From Corynebacterium maris DSM 45190 (GTDB lineage: Bacteria > Actinomycetota > Actinomycetes > Mycobacteriales > Mycobacteriaceae): a DNA stretch of 64,000 nt. The translations under genes and the position numbers were made by a program. Positions 1 to 7,381 of the stretch are shown here, in pieces. The DNA is taken from the NCBI RefSeq assembly GCF_000442645.1, contig NC_021915.1, positions 1,488,001 to 1,552,000 on the forward strand, in the 5' to 3' direction. Numbering within the stretch: the first letter of the stretch is position 1; every line of letters starts with the position of its first letter. The notes beneath the pieces are model-generated. The model searched no databases and was not told where the DNA came from. It saw only the letters and a program-made list of their open reading frames with translations.

Positions 1-371
1 TGCGCGTCGGCATCGGCGTGGGCCAGGGATCGCCGGGCGAGGACGGCATCGTCGTCGTCGCCGACACGTTGGCGCCGGAGATCGCCATCTACACCACCGA
101 CGACGTCGTCCGACTCCAGCAGACCGCGCCGGTCGACGACAGCCCGTGGGGCGCGGCCTGGGATCCGGAGCGCAAACTCGCCTGGGTCGCGTCAACCGCG
201 GAAAACCGCGCCATCGGCCACGACATTTCCGGCGGCGTGCCCATTAGCACCCACGAAATCAACACCGTCGCGGACGCGCACAACATCGCGTTTCTTCCTG
301 ACGGCACCTTCCTCGCCGCCTCCGCCACCGGCGAAGGCCTCCAGATCGTCGACGAACCGACGGGACTGTAA
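1..371 (+). CDS. C-terminal part of a beta-propeller-like protein
   Basis: The reading frame is open from the window edge (codons from base 3) to the TAA at 369-371, so only the last ~120 residues are present. The apparent GTG at 18 is probably internal. Repeating short strands such as GAAWDPERKLAWVAS and HNIAFLPDGTFLAAS resemble blades of YncE/SMP-30-type beta-propellers, where a variable loop is followed by an A/G-W-x-P-D/E turn. No catalytic residues can be assigned. It ends four bases before pyrD and is likely cotranscribed with it. Whether the protein is secreted cannot be judged without the N-terminus. Confidence 0.55.
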   Translation, partial: RVGIGVGQGSPGEDGIVVVADTLAPEIAIYTTDDVVRLQQTAPVDDSPWGAAWDPERKLAWVASTAENRAIGHDISGGVPISTHEINTVADAHNIAFLPDGTFLAASATGEGLQIVDEPTGL

Positions 372-375
372 AACC

Positions 376-1473
376 ATGTCACTGCGCGCCACCGCCTATC
401 AGGCAGCTCTGAAAGTCATGTTCCGGGTCGATCCGGAACGCATTCACGGAATCATCAACGCCGGTCTCTCGGTGGCGCAGCGGGCCACTCCGCTTAACCG
501 CGCCCTGGGCCGGGTCATGCCAGTCAAGGAAGAATCCTTGTCCCAGGAGCTTTTCGGAGTCACCTTCCCCCGCCCCCTGGGCCTGGCCGCGGGGTTCGAC
601 AAAAACGGCAGTTCCGCCGACGTCTGGTCCCCGCTGGGGTTCGGATATGCGGAGCTGGGGACCATCACCGCTTCCCCGCAGCCGGGAAATCCTGCCCCCC
701 GCCTCTTTCGCCTGATTGAGGACAAGGCCATCCTCAACCGCATGGGCTTCAACAACGACGGCGCTGCCGCGGCCGCGAGGAATCTGAGCCGCCGTTCCAC
801 GGCGGACGTCATCGGGGTCAACATCGGAAAAACGAAAGTCGTGCCCGCGGAAGAAGCGGTCGAAGACTACCGCATCTCCGCCACGACGCTGGGTCCGTTG
901 GCGGATTTTCTGGTGGTCAACGTCTCTTCCCCCAACACGCCGGGACTGCGGGACCTGCAAGCCGTCAGCGCTCTGCGCCCGATCCTTACAGCCGTTCAGG
1001 AGTCGACCGACACGCCGGTGCTGGTCAAGATCGCCCCAGACCTCTCCGACGAGGACATCGACGCCGTGGCTGACCTCGCCGTGGACATCGGGCTGGACGG
1101 CATCGTCGCGACCAACACGACGATCTCCCGCGAGGGGTTGCGCACCGACGCCGCTAAAGTCGCCTCCTTGGGGGCCGGCGGAATTTCCGGGGCCCCGTTA
1201 AAAAACCGGGCCACCGCAGTCCTGCAGCGTCTCTATGCACGCGTGGGTAAAGATCTCACCCTGATCGGCGTCGGGGGCATTTCCACGCCCCAGGACGCCT
1301 GGGAACGCATCACCGCCGGCGCTTCCCTCCTCCAGGGATACACCGGCATGATTTACGGTGGCCCGGACTGGATCCGCGACATCCATGCGGGTATCGCGGA
1401 TCAGCTGCGGGCCCACGGCCTGACGTCCATCACCGAGGCCGTCGGTTCCGGCCTCGACTGGAAAAAGCCCTAA
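376..1473 (+). CDS. pyrD: dihydroorotate dehydrogenase (quinone), class 2
   Basis: Oxidises dihydroorotate to orotate in pyrimidine synthesis, passing electrons through FMN to membrane quinone. The 365 residues have the class 2 layout: an N-terminal helical extension for quinone access (about residues 1-45), then an alpha/beta barrel. Visible motifs are PLGLAAGFDKNG, GFGYAELGTITA, NRMGFNNDG, VVNVSSPNTPG (182-190, carrying the class 2 catalytic serine), VKIAPDL and the FMN-phosphate loops GAGGISG and LIGVGGIS. ATG at 376 follows the preceding gene by four bases. Its stop overlaps the stop of the convergent PEBP gene by four bases. Confidence 0.96.
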   Translation: MSLRATAYQAALKVMFRVDPERIHGIINAGLSVAQRATPLNRALGRVMPVKEESLSQELFGVTFPRPLGLAAGFDKNGSSADVWSPLGFGYAELGTITASPQPGNPAPRLFRLIEDKAILNRMGFNNDGAAAAARNLSRRSTADVIGVNIGKTKVVPAEEAVEDYRISATTLGPLADFLVVNVSSPNTPGLRDLQAVSALRPILTAVQESTDTPVLVKIAPDLSDEDIDAVADLAVDIGLDGIVATNTTISREGLRTDAAKVASLGAGGISGAPLKNRATAVLQRLYARVGKDLTLIGVGGISTPQDAWERITAGASLLQGYTGMIYGGPDWIRDIHAGIADQLRAHGLTSITEAVGSGLDWKKP

Positions 1474-2009
1474 GAGGCTTCGTACCAGCCCCACAGCACG
1501 GTACGGCCGATGGAGTGGAAGTACAGGTTGAACCCGAGGACTGTGGCGGTGGCGTCCTCCGGGATGTCCAGCTTCTCCACGTCCACGGCATGCACCGCAT
1601 ACAGGTAACGGTGCGGCGCGTGGCCGGCCGGCGGGGCGGCGCCGTAATGGGTGCGCTCGCCGGAATCGTTGGCCAGCGAACGCGCCCCGACGCCGAGATC
1701 CTCCTTCGCTCCCGCATTAGAAGGCAACTCAGTGACGTCCACCGGAATATCGAAAGCGGCCCAGTGCCAGAAACCGGACGCGGTGGGAGCGTCCGGGTCG
1801 AAGCACGTGACGGCCAGGGACTTGGTCCCGGCGGGCAAATCTGACCAACTCAACTGTGGGGAGACAGAGCTGGGCGCCCGCAACTGCTCCGGGAGTTCCG
1901 TGCCTTCCTCTAGGTCGGTGGAGGTGAGCGGAAACTCTGGGAGATCCTTCAGGGGCGCGTAGGGATCGGGGCCTGGGAAACGGGAATCATCTGCGTAGGA
2001 ATAGCTCAT
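1470..2009 (-). CDS. YbhB/YbcL-family (PEBP, Raf kinase inhibitor-like) protein
   Basis: A 179-residue protein of the phosphatidylethanolamine-binding-protein family. It carries the two signature regions of bacterial YbhB-type members: a DPDAPTASGFWHW motif followed by an aspartate-rich strand, and GERTHYGAAPPAGHAPHRY, which form the anion-binding pocket. No signal peptide is visible, so it is probably cytoplasmic. ATG at 2009 is preceded by AGGGAGAC. The biological ligand of bacterial members is not established. It is transcribed alone and convergent with pyrD. Confidence 0.88.
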   Translation of the reverse strand: MSYSYADDSRFPGPDPYAPLKDLPEFPLTSTDLEEGTELPEQLRAPSSVSPQLSWSDLPAGTKSLAVTCFDPDAPTASGFWHWAAFDIPVDVTELPSNAGAKEDLGVGARSLANDSGERTHYGAAPPAGHAPHRYLYAVHAVDVEKLDIPEDATATVLGFNLYFHSIGRTVLWGWYEAS

Positions 2010-2068
2010 GTCTCCCTGTCTACCTGAAGTCCGGGAACCGCACCGCCCTAAGCCTGCGACCAGGCGAT

Positions 2069-2098
2069 TTGGAACACTATGTGCGTTCGGGCTATATT
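2069..2098 (+). promoter_or_regulatory. promoter of the tRNA-Leu gene
   Basis: TTGGAA (2069-2074) and TATATT (2093-2098) are separated by 18 bases, a good sigma-70-type pair. The predicted start is near 2105, about 33 bases before the mature tRNA. Confidence 0.6.
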
Positions 2099-2137
2099 AT
2101 TTCAAGTGCCCAACCGAGAGGTTGAGAACAACACCCA

Positions 2138-2223
2138 GCCCGGGTGGCGGAATGGCAGACGCGCTAGCTTGAGGTGCTAGTGTCCTATTAACGGACGTGG
2201 GGGTTCAAGTCCCCCTCCGGGCA
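2138..2223 (+). tRNA. tRNA-Leu (anticodon GAG)
   Basis: An 86-base class II cloverleaf. The acceptor stem GCCCGGG (2138-2144) pairs with TCCGGGC (2216-2222), with discriminator A at 2223. The anticodon stem CTAGC/GCTAG flanks a seven-base loop with GAG at 2171-2173, reading CUC/CUU leucine codons. A long variable arm (GTCC...GGAC) and a GGTTCAA T-loop are present. The 3' CCA is not encoded. A terminator follows after seven bases, so it is a single-gene unit. Confidence 0.97.
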
Positions 2224-2230
2224 CAAAGAA

Positions 2231-2254
2231 AAATCCCCGCTTCGGCGGGGATTT
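2231..2254 (+). terminator. terminator of tRNA-Leu
   Basis: A perfect 10-bp stem, AAATCCCCGC (2231-2240) with its complement (2245-2254), closed by a UUCG tetraloop and running into T-rich sequence. Confidence 0.85.
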
Positions 2255-2306
2255 CTGCTTGTGCAGATGTGTAGGGTTCGGGTAGCCCCTACGAAAGGTA
2301 AGCCCC

Positions 2307-2816
2307 ATGAGCCTGACCATCGACGATCTCATCGCACGGGAAGAAATTCGTGACGCCCTGAACGCCTATTCCCAAGGGCTCGACCAGCGAAACTGGAAGC
2401 TCTTTGACCGCGCCTTCACCCCTGAGGCCACATTCACCGCCCCCGGTGAAGGCATCGAAGAAATCTCCGTGCAGGGACTGAAGTCCCGACTACAGGAAAA
2501 TAACGACGGCGACCGCATCTCCGGTCAGCATCTGCTATCGAACATCCACTTCGAGTTCGACGGCGACACTGCGCGCACCATCTCCGAGGTCACCTGGGTG
2601 ACCCAGCAGACGATGGACAAGCCCAACATGGTCTTCCAGGTGATCGCCGGCGGCATGTACGTCGACGACCTGATCAAGACGTCGGAAGGTTGGCGTATCG
2701 CGAAACGGACGCTGGTGACCAAGCACAAGCGCACCGAAGGCGTCTATTATCCGCAGTCCCGCATCGATGGCATCCGGAAGCACGCATTGAACACCAACTG
2801 GTTCCTCGGCAGCTGA
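2307..2816 (+). CDS. SnoaL/NTF2-like domain protein
   Basis: A 169-residue protein with the pattern of the SnoaL-like (NTF2-fold) superfamily: an N-terminal helix pair (IAREEIRDALNAYSQGLD), a conserved W..FDRAFTPEATF segment, then beta-strands ending in a W-R-I strand (EGWRIAKRTL). NTF2-fold proteins include dehydratases, isomerases and non-catalytic binding proteins. I cannot choose among them from sequence alone. The start is supported by GAAAGGTA upstream. It stands alone between the tRNA terminator and the VTT gene. Confidence 0.7.
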   Translation: MSLTIDDLIAREEIRDALNAYSQGLDQRNWKLFDRAFTPEATFTAPGEGIEEISVQGLKSRLQENNDGDRISGQHLLSNIHFEFDGDTARTISEVTWVTQQTMDKPNMVFQVIAGGMYVDDLIKTSEGWRIAKRTLVTKHKRTEGVYYPQSRIDGIRKHALNTNWFLGS

Positions 2817-2852
2817 ACACGCTGAACACAACGCGCCGAGTAGGGTGGACGG

Positions 2853-3563
2853 GTGCGCTTTCTACGATCCTTGGCCGCTCTTCTCGGCGGGCTCTGTCGC
2901 GACGCCGTCGATGCTGTCCGGCAATGGTCGTGGGCCAAGAAAATTCTGGTCGCCGCCGCGGTCGTGGCCTTTATCGCGGTGACCGTTCTTTTTGACGTCC
3001 CCCCGCTGTCCACGCTGCGCGCGTGGGCGGATTCCGTCGGCGGTTGGTTCGTGGTGGCCTTCTGGTTCGCTTATGTCCTCATCACTCAATTCCCGGTCCC
3101 TCGCACCATCCTGACGCTTTCTGCGGGCGTGCTGTTCGGCCCCTGGGTCGGCATCCTGCTTTCTCTGACAGCGACTGCCGTGGCCGCCGCCGTCAGCCTG
3201 TCGATCGTGCGTGGGTTACTCGGTGAGTGGATTCGCCCCTATCTGAGGCACCCGGCGGTGGCAGGGATCAACCGGCGCCTGGAACAGCGTGGCTGGTTGG
3301 CGGTCACCAGTCTGCGCATGATCGCCGGCATTCCTTTTTCCGTCCTCAATTATGCGGCTGCGCTCACCAGCGTCCGGTTAGTGCCATTTACCGTCGCCAC
3401 GTTCATCGGATCCGCCCCGGGAACCGTCGCGATGGTGTTTTTCGGGGACACGCTGACGGGTGAAGCTGACCCGGTCATCATCGTCATTACCGTGGTGTTG
3501 GCACTGGCGGGCATCGCTGGTCTACTTCTGGACTCCCGCCTCCCCGTCAAGGAGCAGCCCTAG
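2853..3563 (+). CDS. TVP38/TMEM64 (VTT/DedA-like) membrane protein
   Basis: A 236-residue integral membrane protein with a hydrophobic segment at about 28-48 and further segments at about 63-125, 155-180 and 205-228. The central SNARE-associated (VTT) domain shows the family pattern FP.PRTILTLSAGVLFG with a long Gly/Ala-rich hydrophobic stretch. DedA/VTT proteins are implicated in lipid scrambling or flippase activity; that is family knowledge, not visible here. The GTG start lies six bases after TAGGGT (2841-2846), so the message may be leaderless. No neighbour suggests a partner. Confidence 0.82.
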   Translation: MRFLRSLAALLGGLCRDAVDAVRQWSWAKKILVAAAVVAFIAVTVLFDVPPLSTLRAWADSVGGWFVVAFWFAYVLITQFPVPRTILTLSAGVLFGPWVGILLSLTATAVAAAVSLSIVRGLLGEWIRPYLRHPAVAGINRRLEQRGWLAVTSLRMIAGIPFSVLNYAAALTSVRLVPFTVATFIGSAPGTVAMVFFGDTLTGEADPVIIVITVVLALAGIAGLLLDSRLPVKEQP

Positions 3564-3585
3564 ACAGCAGGATAGACTGTGGCCC

Positions 3586-4125
3586 ATGCTAGCTGTACAT
3601 GCACGTTACCGTGGGCGTGAAACACGCCGCGCCGACCTTGTCCGCCGATCCGGGGAAGCCTTGTCCACCATGTCCGGAGTGGCGGGATTTGAGTCCTTGG
3701 GCGTCGAAGACATCCGCTCCGACATCGACTCCGCAGAAGCCTTGTGCAACGTGGTGATGGCGCTGCTCAGTGACGGAGCCTGGGCCATCGGCGTGGGCAT
3801 CGCGGAGGAAGGGTGGGCCAGCGAGGCAGCCACGCACGCGCTCGGCGCCGGGGGCCGGGCCGGCACGGTCAAAGTCAGTTCACGGCTGTTGAAGGATGAG
3901 ATCGCGGCGGTGTTTTTGCTGATCGCGCACGCGCTCAGCAAACGTTCCGTGGAGGGGCGGGAAGCGACGTCGCTGATGCGGGCGGGTTTTAACCAAAACG
4001 AAGCGGCGGCAGAACTGGGCATCTCCAAACAGGCGATGTCCCAGCGTCTGCACGCCGCTGGTTGGCAGGCTGAGCTGGCGGGGTGGCGCCTAGCCGTCAA
4101 CCTCATCTCGATGGCGGACCGCTAG
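3586..4125 (+). CDS. helix-turn-helix protein of unknown function
   Basis: A 179-residue protein whose C-terminal part holds a helix-turn-helix, NQNEAAAELGISKQAMSQRL (about residues 136-155), typical of sigma-region-4/LuxR-type DNA recognition. The N-terminal ~130 residues are conserved-looking but not a domain I can name. An upstream in-frame ATG exists inside the VTT gene. I chose ATG 3586 because TAGACT (3573-3578) lies seven bases before it, the pattern of leaderless corynebacterial genes. Its last 36 bases overlap the convergent SPFH gene. The target and signal are unknown; local autoregulation is only a guess. Confidence 0.7.
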   Translation: MLAVHARYRGRETRRADLVRRSGEALSTMSGVAGFESLGVEDIRSDIDSAEALCNVVMALLSDGAWAIGVGIAEEGWASEAATHALGAGGRAGTVKVSSRLLKDEIAAVFLLIAHALSKRSVEGREATSLMRAGFNQNEAAAELGISKQAMSQRLHAAGWQAELAGWRLAVNLISMADR

Positions 4126-5298
4126 GCCCTCGTCGTCCTGGTTCTGCAGGTCCTGCACACCCTGCGGGTCCTGCTGCTTCGCGGCGAGCTCGTGCACTTC
4201 CGGGTCAATCGGCTTCTTGGCCACGGCGTTGGCGGCGGCGACGGCTTCGGCGATCTCCGGGGAGGATTCGGTGCTGAACCATCCTTCTGTGTCTTCTGCC
4301 TCGGCGAGGTCACGGGTGGCGTCGTCGACCTGCGGCGGCTCGTAACGAAAGACCCCGTCCTCGTCCTTCTGGGCGAAGGACTTCGCGAAGTCCTGCAGGG
4401 TGTCGCCGAACTGGGAGGGGATCATCCACATCTTCGACGACTGGCCGTCGGCGATCTTCGGCAGCTTGTCCAGGTATTGGTAGGCCAGCACCTCTGGGGT
4501 GACCTTCGCCGACTTGATGGCGGCGTTGACCTTCTGGATCGCCCGGGCCTCACCTTGGGCGTGCAGGTAGGTGGCGGCGCGCTCACCTTCGGCGCGGAGC
4601 ATCGTGCCCTGGCGCTCTGCCTCCGCGGAGAGAATCGCCGCGTGTTTCTCGCCCTCCGCGGAGAGGATGCGCGCCTGCTTCTGCCCCTCGGCGGTCTTGA
4701 TGTCAGACTCTCGCTGGCCTTCCGCAGTGAGGATCATGGCGCGCTTTTCGCGGTCCGCCTTCATCTGCATCTCCATCGACTGCTGAACGGACGCCGGCGG
4801 GTCAATGGCCTTCAACTCGACTCGGCTGATGCGCAACCCCCACTTGCCGGTGGCCGCGTCGAGTTCACCGCGTAGACGTCGGTTGATCGTGTCGCGAGAG
4901 GTCAGCGACTCCTCCAAGGTCAATCCACCGACGACGTCACGGAGCGTGGCCACCGAAATCTGCTCGACGCCGACGATGTAGTTGTCCACGCCGTAGGTGG
5001 CGCGGGCGGGGTCGTTGACCTGGAACGTCACCACGATGTCGATGGCCACGGTCAGGTTGTCGCGGGTGATGACGGCCTGCGGCGGGAACGACACGACGCG
5101 TTCACGGGTGTCGACGCGTTCGCGCACCCGGTCAATGAACGGGACCAACAGAGTGATTCCGCCGGACACCGTCCGGGTGTAGCTGCCGAGACGCTCGATG
5201 ACGGCGGCTTCTCCCTGAGGCACCACGACGATGGCCGTGACGACGATGGCGACGACGAGCACCAAGAGGACGATCAATAAAATGGCGCCAATTCCCAT
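4090..5298 (-). CDS. SPFH/stomatin-prohibitin family membrane protein (QmcA-like)
   Basis: A 402-residue protein with an N-terminal membrane anchor (about residues 4-26), a PHB/SPFH domain (about 27-185; VPQGEAAVIERLG, TRDNLTVAIDIVVTFQV) and an extended helical stalk with six perfect-length 11-residue repeats at 189-254. An acidic Gln/Ala-rich tail follows. SPFH proteins form ring- or cage-like membrane scaffolds, often with an NfeD partner or the FtsH protease. The NfeD gene lies immediately upstream with no intervening base, so the pair is surely cotranscribed and probably acts together. The 3' end overlaps the convergent HTH gene by 36 bases. Confidence 0.93.
   Translation of the reverse strand: MGIGAILLIVLLVLVVAIVVTAIVVVPQGEAAVIERLGSYTRTVSGGITLLVPFIDRVRERVDTRERVVSFPPQAVITRDNLTVAIDIVVTFQVNDPARATYGVDNYIVGVEQISVATLRDVVGGLTLEESLTSRDTINRRLRGELDAATGKWGLRISRVELKAIDPPASVQQSMEMQMKADREKRAMILTAEGQRESDIKTAEGQKQARILSAEGEKHAAILSAEAERQGTMLRAEGERAATYLHAQGEARAIQKVNAAIKSAKVTPEVLAYQYLDKLPKIADGQSSKMWMIPSQFGDTLQDFAKSFAQKDEDGVFRYEPPQVDDATRDLAEAEDTEGWFSTESSPEIAEAVAAANAVAKKPIDPEVHELAAKQQDPQGVQDLQNQDDEGLAVRHRDEVDG
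4537..4734 (-). repeat. six tandem 33-bp units encoding 11-residue repeats
   Basis: Residues 189-254 of the SPFH protein read as six consecutive 11-mers: ILTAEGQRESD, IKTAEGQKQAR, ILSAEGEKHAA, ILSAEAERQGT, MLRAEGERAAT, YLHAQGEARAI. The hydrophobic pair at positions 1-2 and A-E/Q-G/A at 4-6 recur without indels, as expected for a hendecad (right-handed) coiled-coil stalk. Confidence 0.9.
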
Positions 5299-5736
5299 TT
5301 AGGGCTCCTTCCACACGACGGCGGTAGGGCCGTCGATGCTGATGACAGTGACATGTTCGCCGACAGCGAACGTGGTGGTGGGATCCAGGGCCCGAGCGGA
5401 CCAAATGGAGCCTTCCAAGCGGATCTGACCGCTTCCCCCGCCAATTTCCTCCAACACTTCCGCGCTGTGTCCCACCAGGGCCTTCGGTGAAGTGTCCAGA
5501 GCCTGGGGACGGTGCAGGCGCTTCTTGAGGTATGGACGCAAAAAGACCAGCAAGCCAATAGAGGAAACCGCAAAAGTAAGGACTTCGGCCCAGATCGGGA
5601 CATCAAACACCGCGACGCCGACCGTGGCCAGCGCCCCTCCCGCAAGCATCAGCAAAGTAAACTCGCCGGCGGCTAACTCCAGGACGGCGAGCACTGCGGC
5701 GACGATCAACCAGACAATTGCTCCCACAGCGCCCAA
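5299..5736 (-). CDS. NfeD-family membrane protein
   Basis: A short-type NfeD protein of about 145 residues: two to three hydrophobic segments (about 4-75) followed by a small soluble OB-fold (about 90-145) with GHSAEVLEEIGGGSGQIRLEG and a terminal TAVVWKEP strand. NfeD proteins pair with stomatin/SPFH proteins, and here the stop codon directly abuts the SPFH start. The start is uncertain: TTG at 5736 is given, but GTG four codons downstream is also possible. No serine protease domain is present, unlike long NfeD proteins. Confidence 0.88.
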   Translation of the reverse strand: MGAVGAIVWLIVAAVLAVLELAAGEFTLLMLAGGALATVGVAVFDVPIWAEVLTFAVSSIGLLVFLRPYLKKRLHRPQALDTSPKALVGHSAEVLEEIGGGSGQIRLEGSIWSARALDPTTTFAVGEHVTVISIDGPTAVVWKEP

Positions 5737-5751
5737 GGTACAGGACTTGGG

Positions 5752-6585
5752 CTATGAGAGGTCAGATTTCGACAATTCCGGGTTGGTCACGAAGTCGACG
5801 AGACGTTCCACCGCTCCGATGAGGGTGGAATCCAAGTCCCGGAAAGAGCCGACGGCGTTGTAGACCCGGCTCCACCCCTCCTTGGGGTCGTTCCATCCGA
5901 CACGCCGGCAAATTCCGGTTTTCCAGTCCTCTCCGTAAGGCACGTCCGGCCAGGCCGCCAATCCGAGGCGCTCCGGCTTCACGGCGGCCCAAATATCAAT
6001 GTACGGATGCCCGGTCACCATGACATGGGGGCCGACGGACTCGGTCAACCTGGATTCCTTGGAACCTTCCACCAGGTGGTCGGCGAGCACACCCACCCGT
6101 CGCCCGGGGCCGGGTTGAAATTCCTCGAGCCGCGCCCACAGATTGTCCAGCCCCTCCAGGAACTCCACCACGACGCCTTCCACCCGGAGGTCGTGCCCCC
6201 AGACTTTCTCCACGATCGCGGCGTCGTGGACGCCCTCCACCCAGATCCGCGACGGCGCGGCCACCTTCGCCTGAGCGTTCTGCACCTTTCGTGAACCGGA
6301 GTTCGACCGTTGCGGCGCCCGTTTCGGGATGTGCCGGGTAAGTGAGATCCGGCGCCCCTCATGCAGGAATCCGCCCCGAACCATCTGAAACAACCGCTGG
6401 CGGCCATGTCGGTCCTCCAGCCGCACCAGATCCCCCTGGTGCGTCTTCTGTGTCCCGACCACGGCGCCCACGAACTCATCGCCGAAGACCTCCACCACCA
6501 TGCCGGGCTCGGCCGGCAGGATCGGATACTCGACAGGGCGGTTGCGAGAATGGCCGGAAAAGATGTCGCCTGCGTAACGGTTCAT
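5752..6585 (-). CDS. DUF3097 family protein
   Basis: A 277-residue actinobacterial protein of a family without known function. N-terminal residues ~27-85 look like a beta-rich barrel (GMVVEVFGDEFVGAVVG, HGRQRLFQMVRGGF). The C-terminal part contains IWVEGVHDAAIVEKVWG and VGVLADHLVEGSKE. The E-G and later acidic spacing recalls a TOPRIM-like fold, but this is inference at low confidence. ATG 6585 lies nine bases after a minus-strand TAGAAT (6595-6600). It is divergent from the 6620 gene across only 34 bases. Confidence 0.85.
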   Translation of the reverse strand: MNRYAGDIFSGHSRNRPVEYPILPAEPGMVVEVFGDEFVGAVVGTQKTHQGDLVRLEDRHGRQRLFQMVRGGFLHEGRRISLTRHIPKRAPQRSNSGSRKVQNAQAKVAAPSRIWVEGVHDAAIVEKVWGHDLRVEGVVVEFLEGLDNLWARLEEFQPGPGRRVGVLADHLVEGSKESRLTESVGPHVMVTGHPYIDIWAAVKPERLGLAAWPDVPYGEDWKTGICRRVGWNDPKEGWSRVYNAVGSFRDLDSTLIGAVERLVDFVTNPELSKSDLS

Positions 6586-6594
6586 GGGGCCAGG

Positions 6595-6611
6595 ATTCTA
6601 GCCGCTATGAT
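6595..6611. promoter_or_regulatory. two back-to-back -10 boxes in a 34-bp divergent intergenic region
   Basis: Minus-strand TAGAAT (6595-6600) is nine bases before the DUF3097 ATG. Plus-strand TATGAT (6606-6611) is eight bases before ATG 6620. The boxes are five bases apart, so each -35 region would lie inside the other gene's coding sequence, and both messages would be leaderless or nearly so. Confidence 0.55.
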
Positions 6612-6619
6612 CGCCAGCC

Positions 6620-7381
6620 ATGGATATGCGCGCCGAAGTGTGGTCTCCCCTGCAGCACACCGCCGTGTGGTTGGGTGCCTGGCTGCACGGACATGAAACG
6701 ACAGACGACCTGTTGCAGGCTCTCCGCGATTTAGGGGGGCGGCACGAACTCATCGACGGCCGCCCGTTGACCGACCTGCTCGCGCAACTTCGTTCGGTGG
6801 CCGACGTGGAGGGGGAAGATCCTGTCCTGCGGCTTGTGCTCTCGGGACCAGGCGAGGCCCCTGCGCTGCCGGCAGGCAGCGACGCTGCGCAGAAAGCGGC
6901 GCGCAACGGGGTGGGAGCAATCACCGTCAAGGACAATGACTTGATTTCCTCCCATGTCCTAGTCCCTGACTTGGCCGGACCCCTCACTCGGTGGGAATGG
7001 TTCACCTTCACCGATCCGCTCCCTGCGTCGGCGTGGCTCTCCCCCGGCGAGGCTGACCGGCTCCTGGCTGAAGCCACCCGCCAAGCCGCCGACATCATCG
7101 AACGCAGCGGCTACCGGACAGACGCGTTGAACACCCCACGCCTGACGGTGGGGGCTCTCTCCGACTTCTACGACACGCCGGGGCTGCCGTCCGCTGTCCC
7201 CGGTCGTGCGGCGAAGCTCTTCGCTCGCGCCGACCGGGTCGCCGCCATCGTGGAAACAGTGACGGCCCGGATTGGCGACCACACTCTCGACCCCCAATTA
7301 CTGAGCCTGTGGCGTCACATCCGGGCCGCCCGCATGGCGGGCGTGGCTTATGCCGTGGCCGACTTCGGCCGGGCGATCTGA
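6620..7381 (+). CDS. conserved actinobacterial protein of unknown function
   Basis: A 253-residue soluble protein, alanine- and leucine-rich, with no motif I recognise. It holds the position of cg1733 between DUF3097 and the ferrochelatase in C. glutamicum. Recognisable segments are VWSPLQHTAVWLGAWL near the N-terminus and a helical C-terminus SLWRHIRAARMAGVAYAV. ATG 6620 is favoured because TATGAT lies eight bases upstream and no Shine-Dalgarno is visible. The 3' end overlaps the convergent ferrochelatase gene by 34 bases, within coding sequence of both. Confidence 0.75.
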   Translation: MDMRAEVWSPLQHTAVWLGAWLHGHETTDDLLQALRDLGGRHELIDGRPLTDLLAQLRSVADVEGEDPVLRLVLSGPGEAPALPAGSDAAQKAARNGVGAITVKDNDLISSHVLVPDLAGPLTRWEWFTFTDPLPASAWLSPGEADRLLAEATRQAADIIERSGYRTDALNTPRLTVGALSDFYDTPGLPSAVPGRAAKLFARADRVAAIVETVTARIGDHTLDPQLLSLWRHIRAARMAGVAYAVADFGRAI

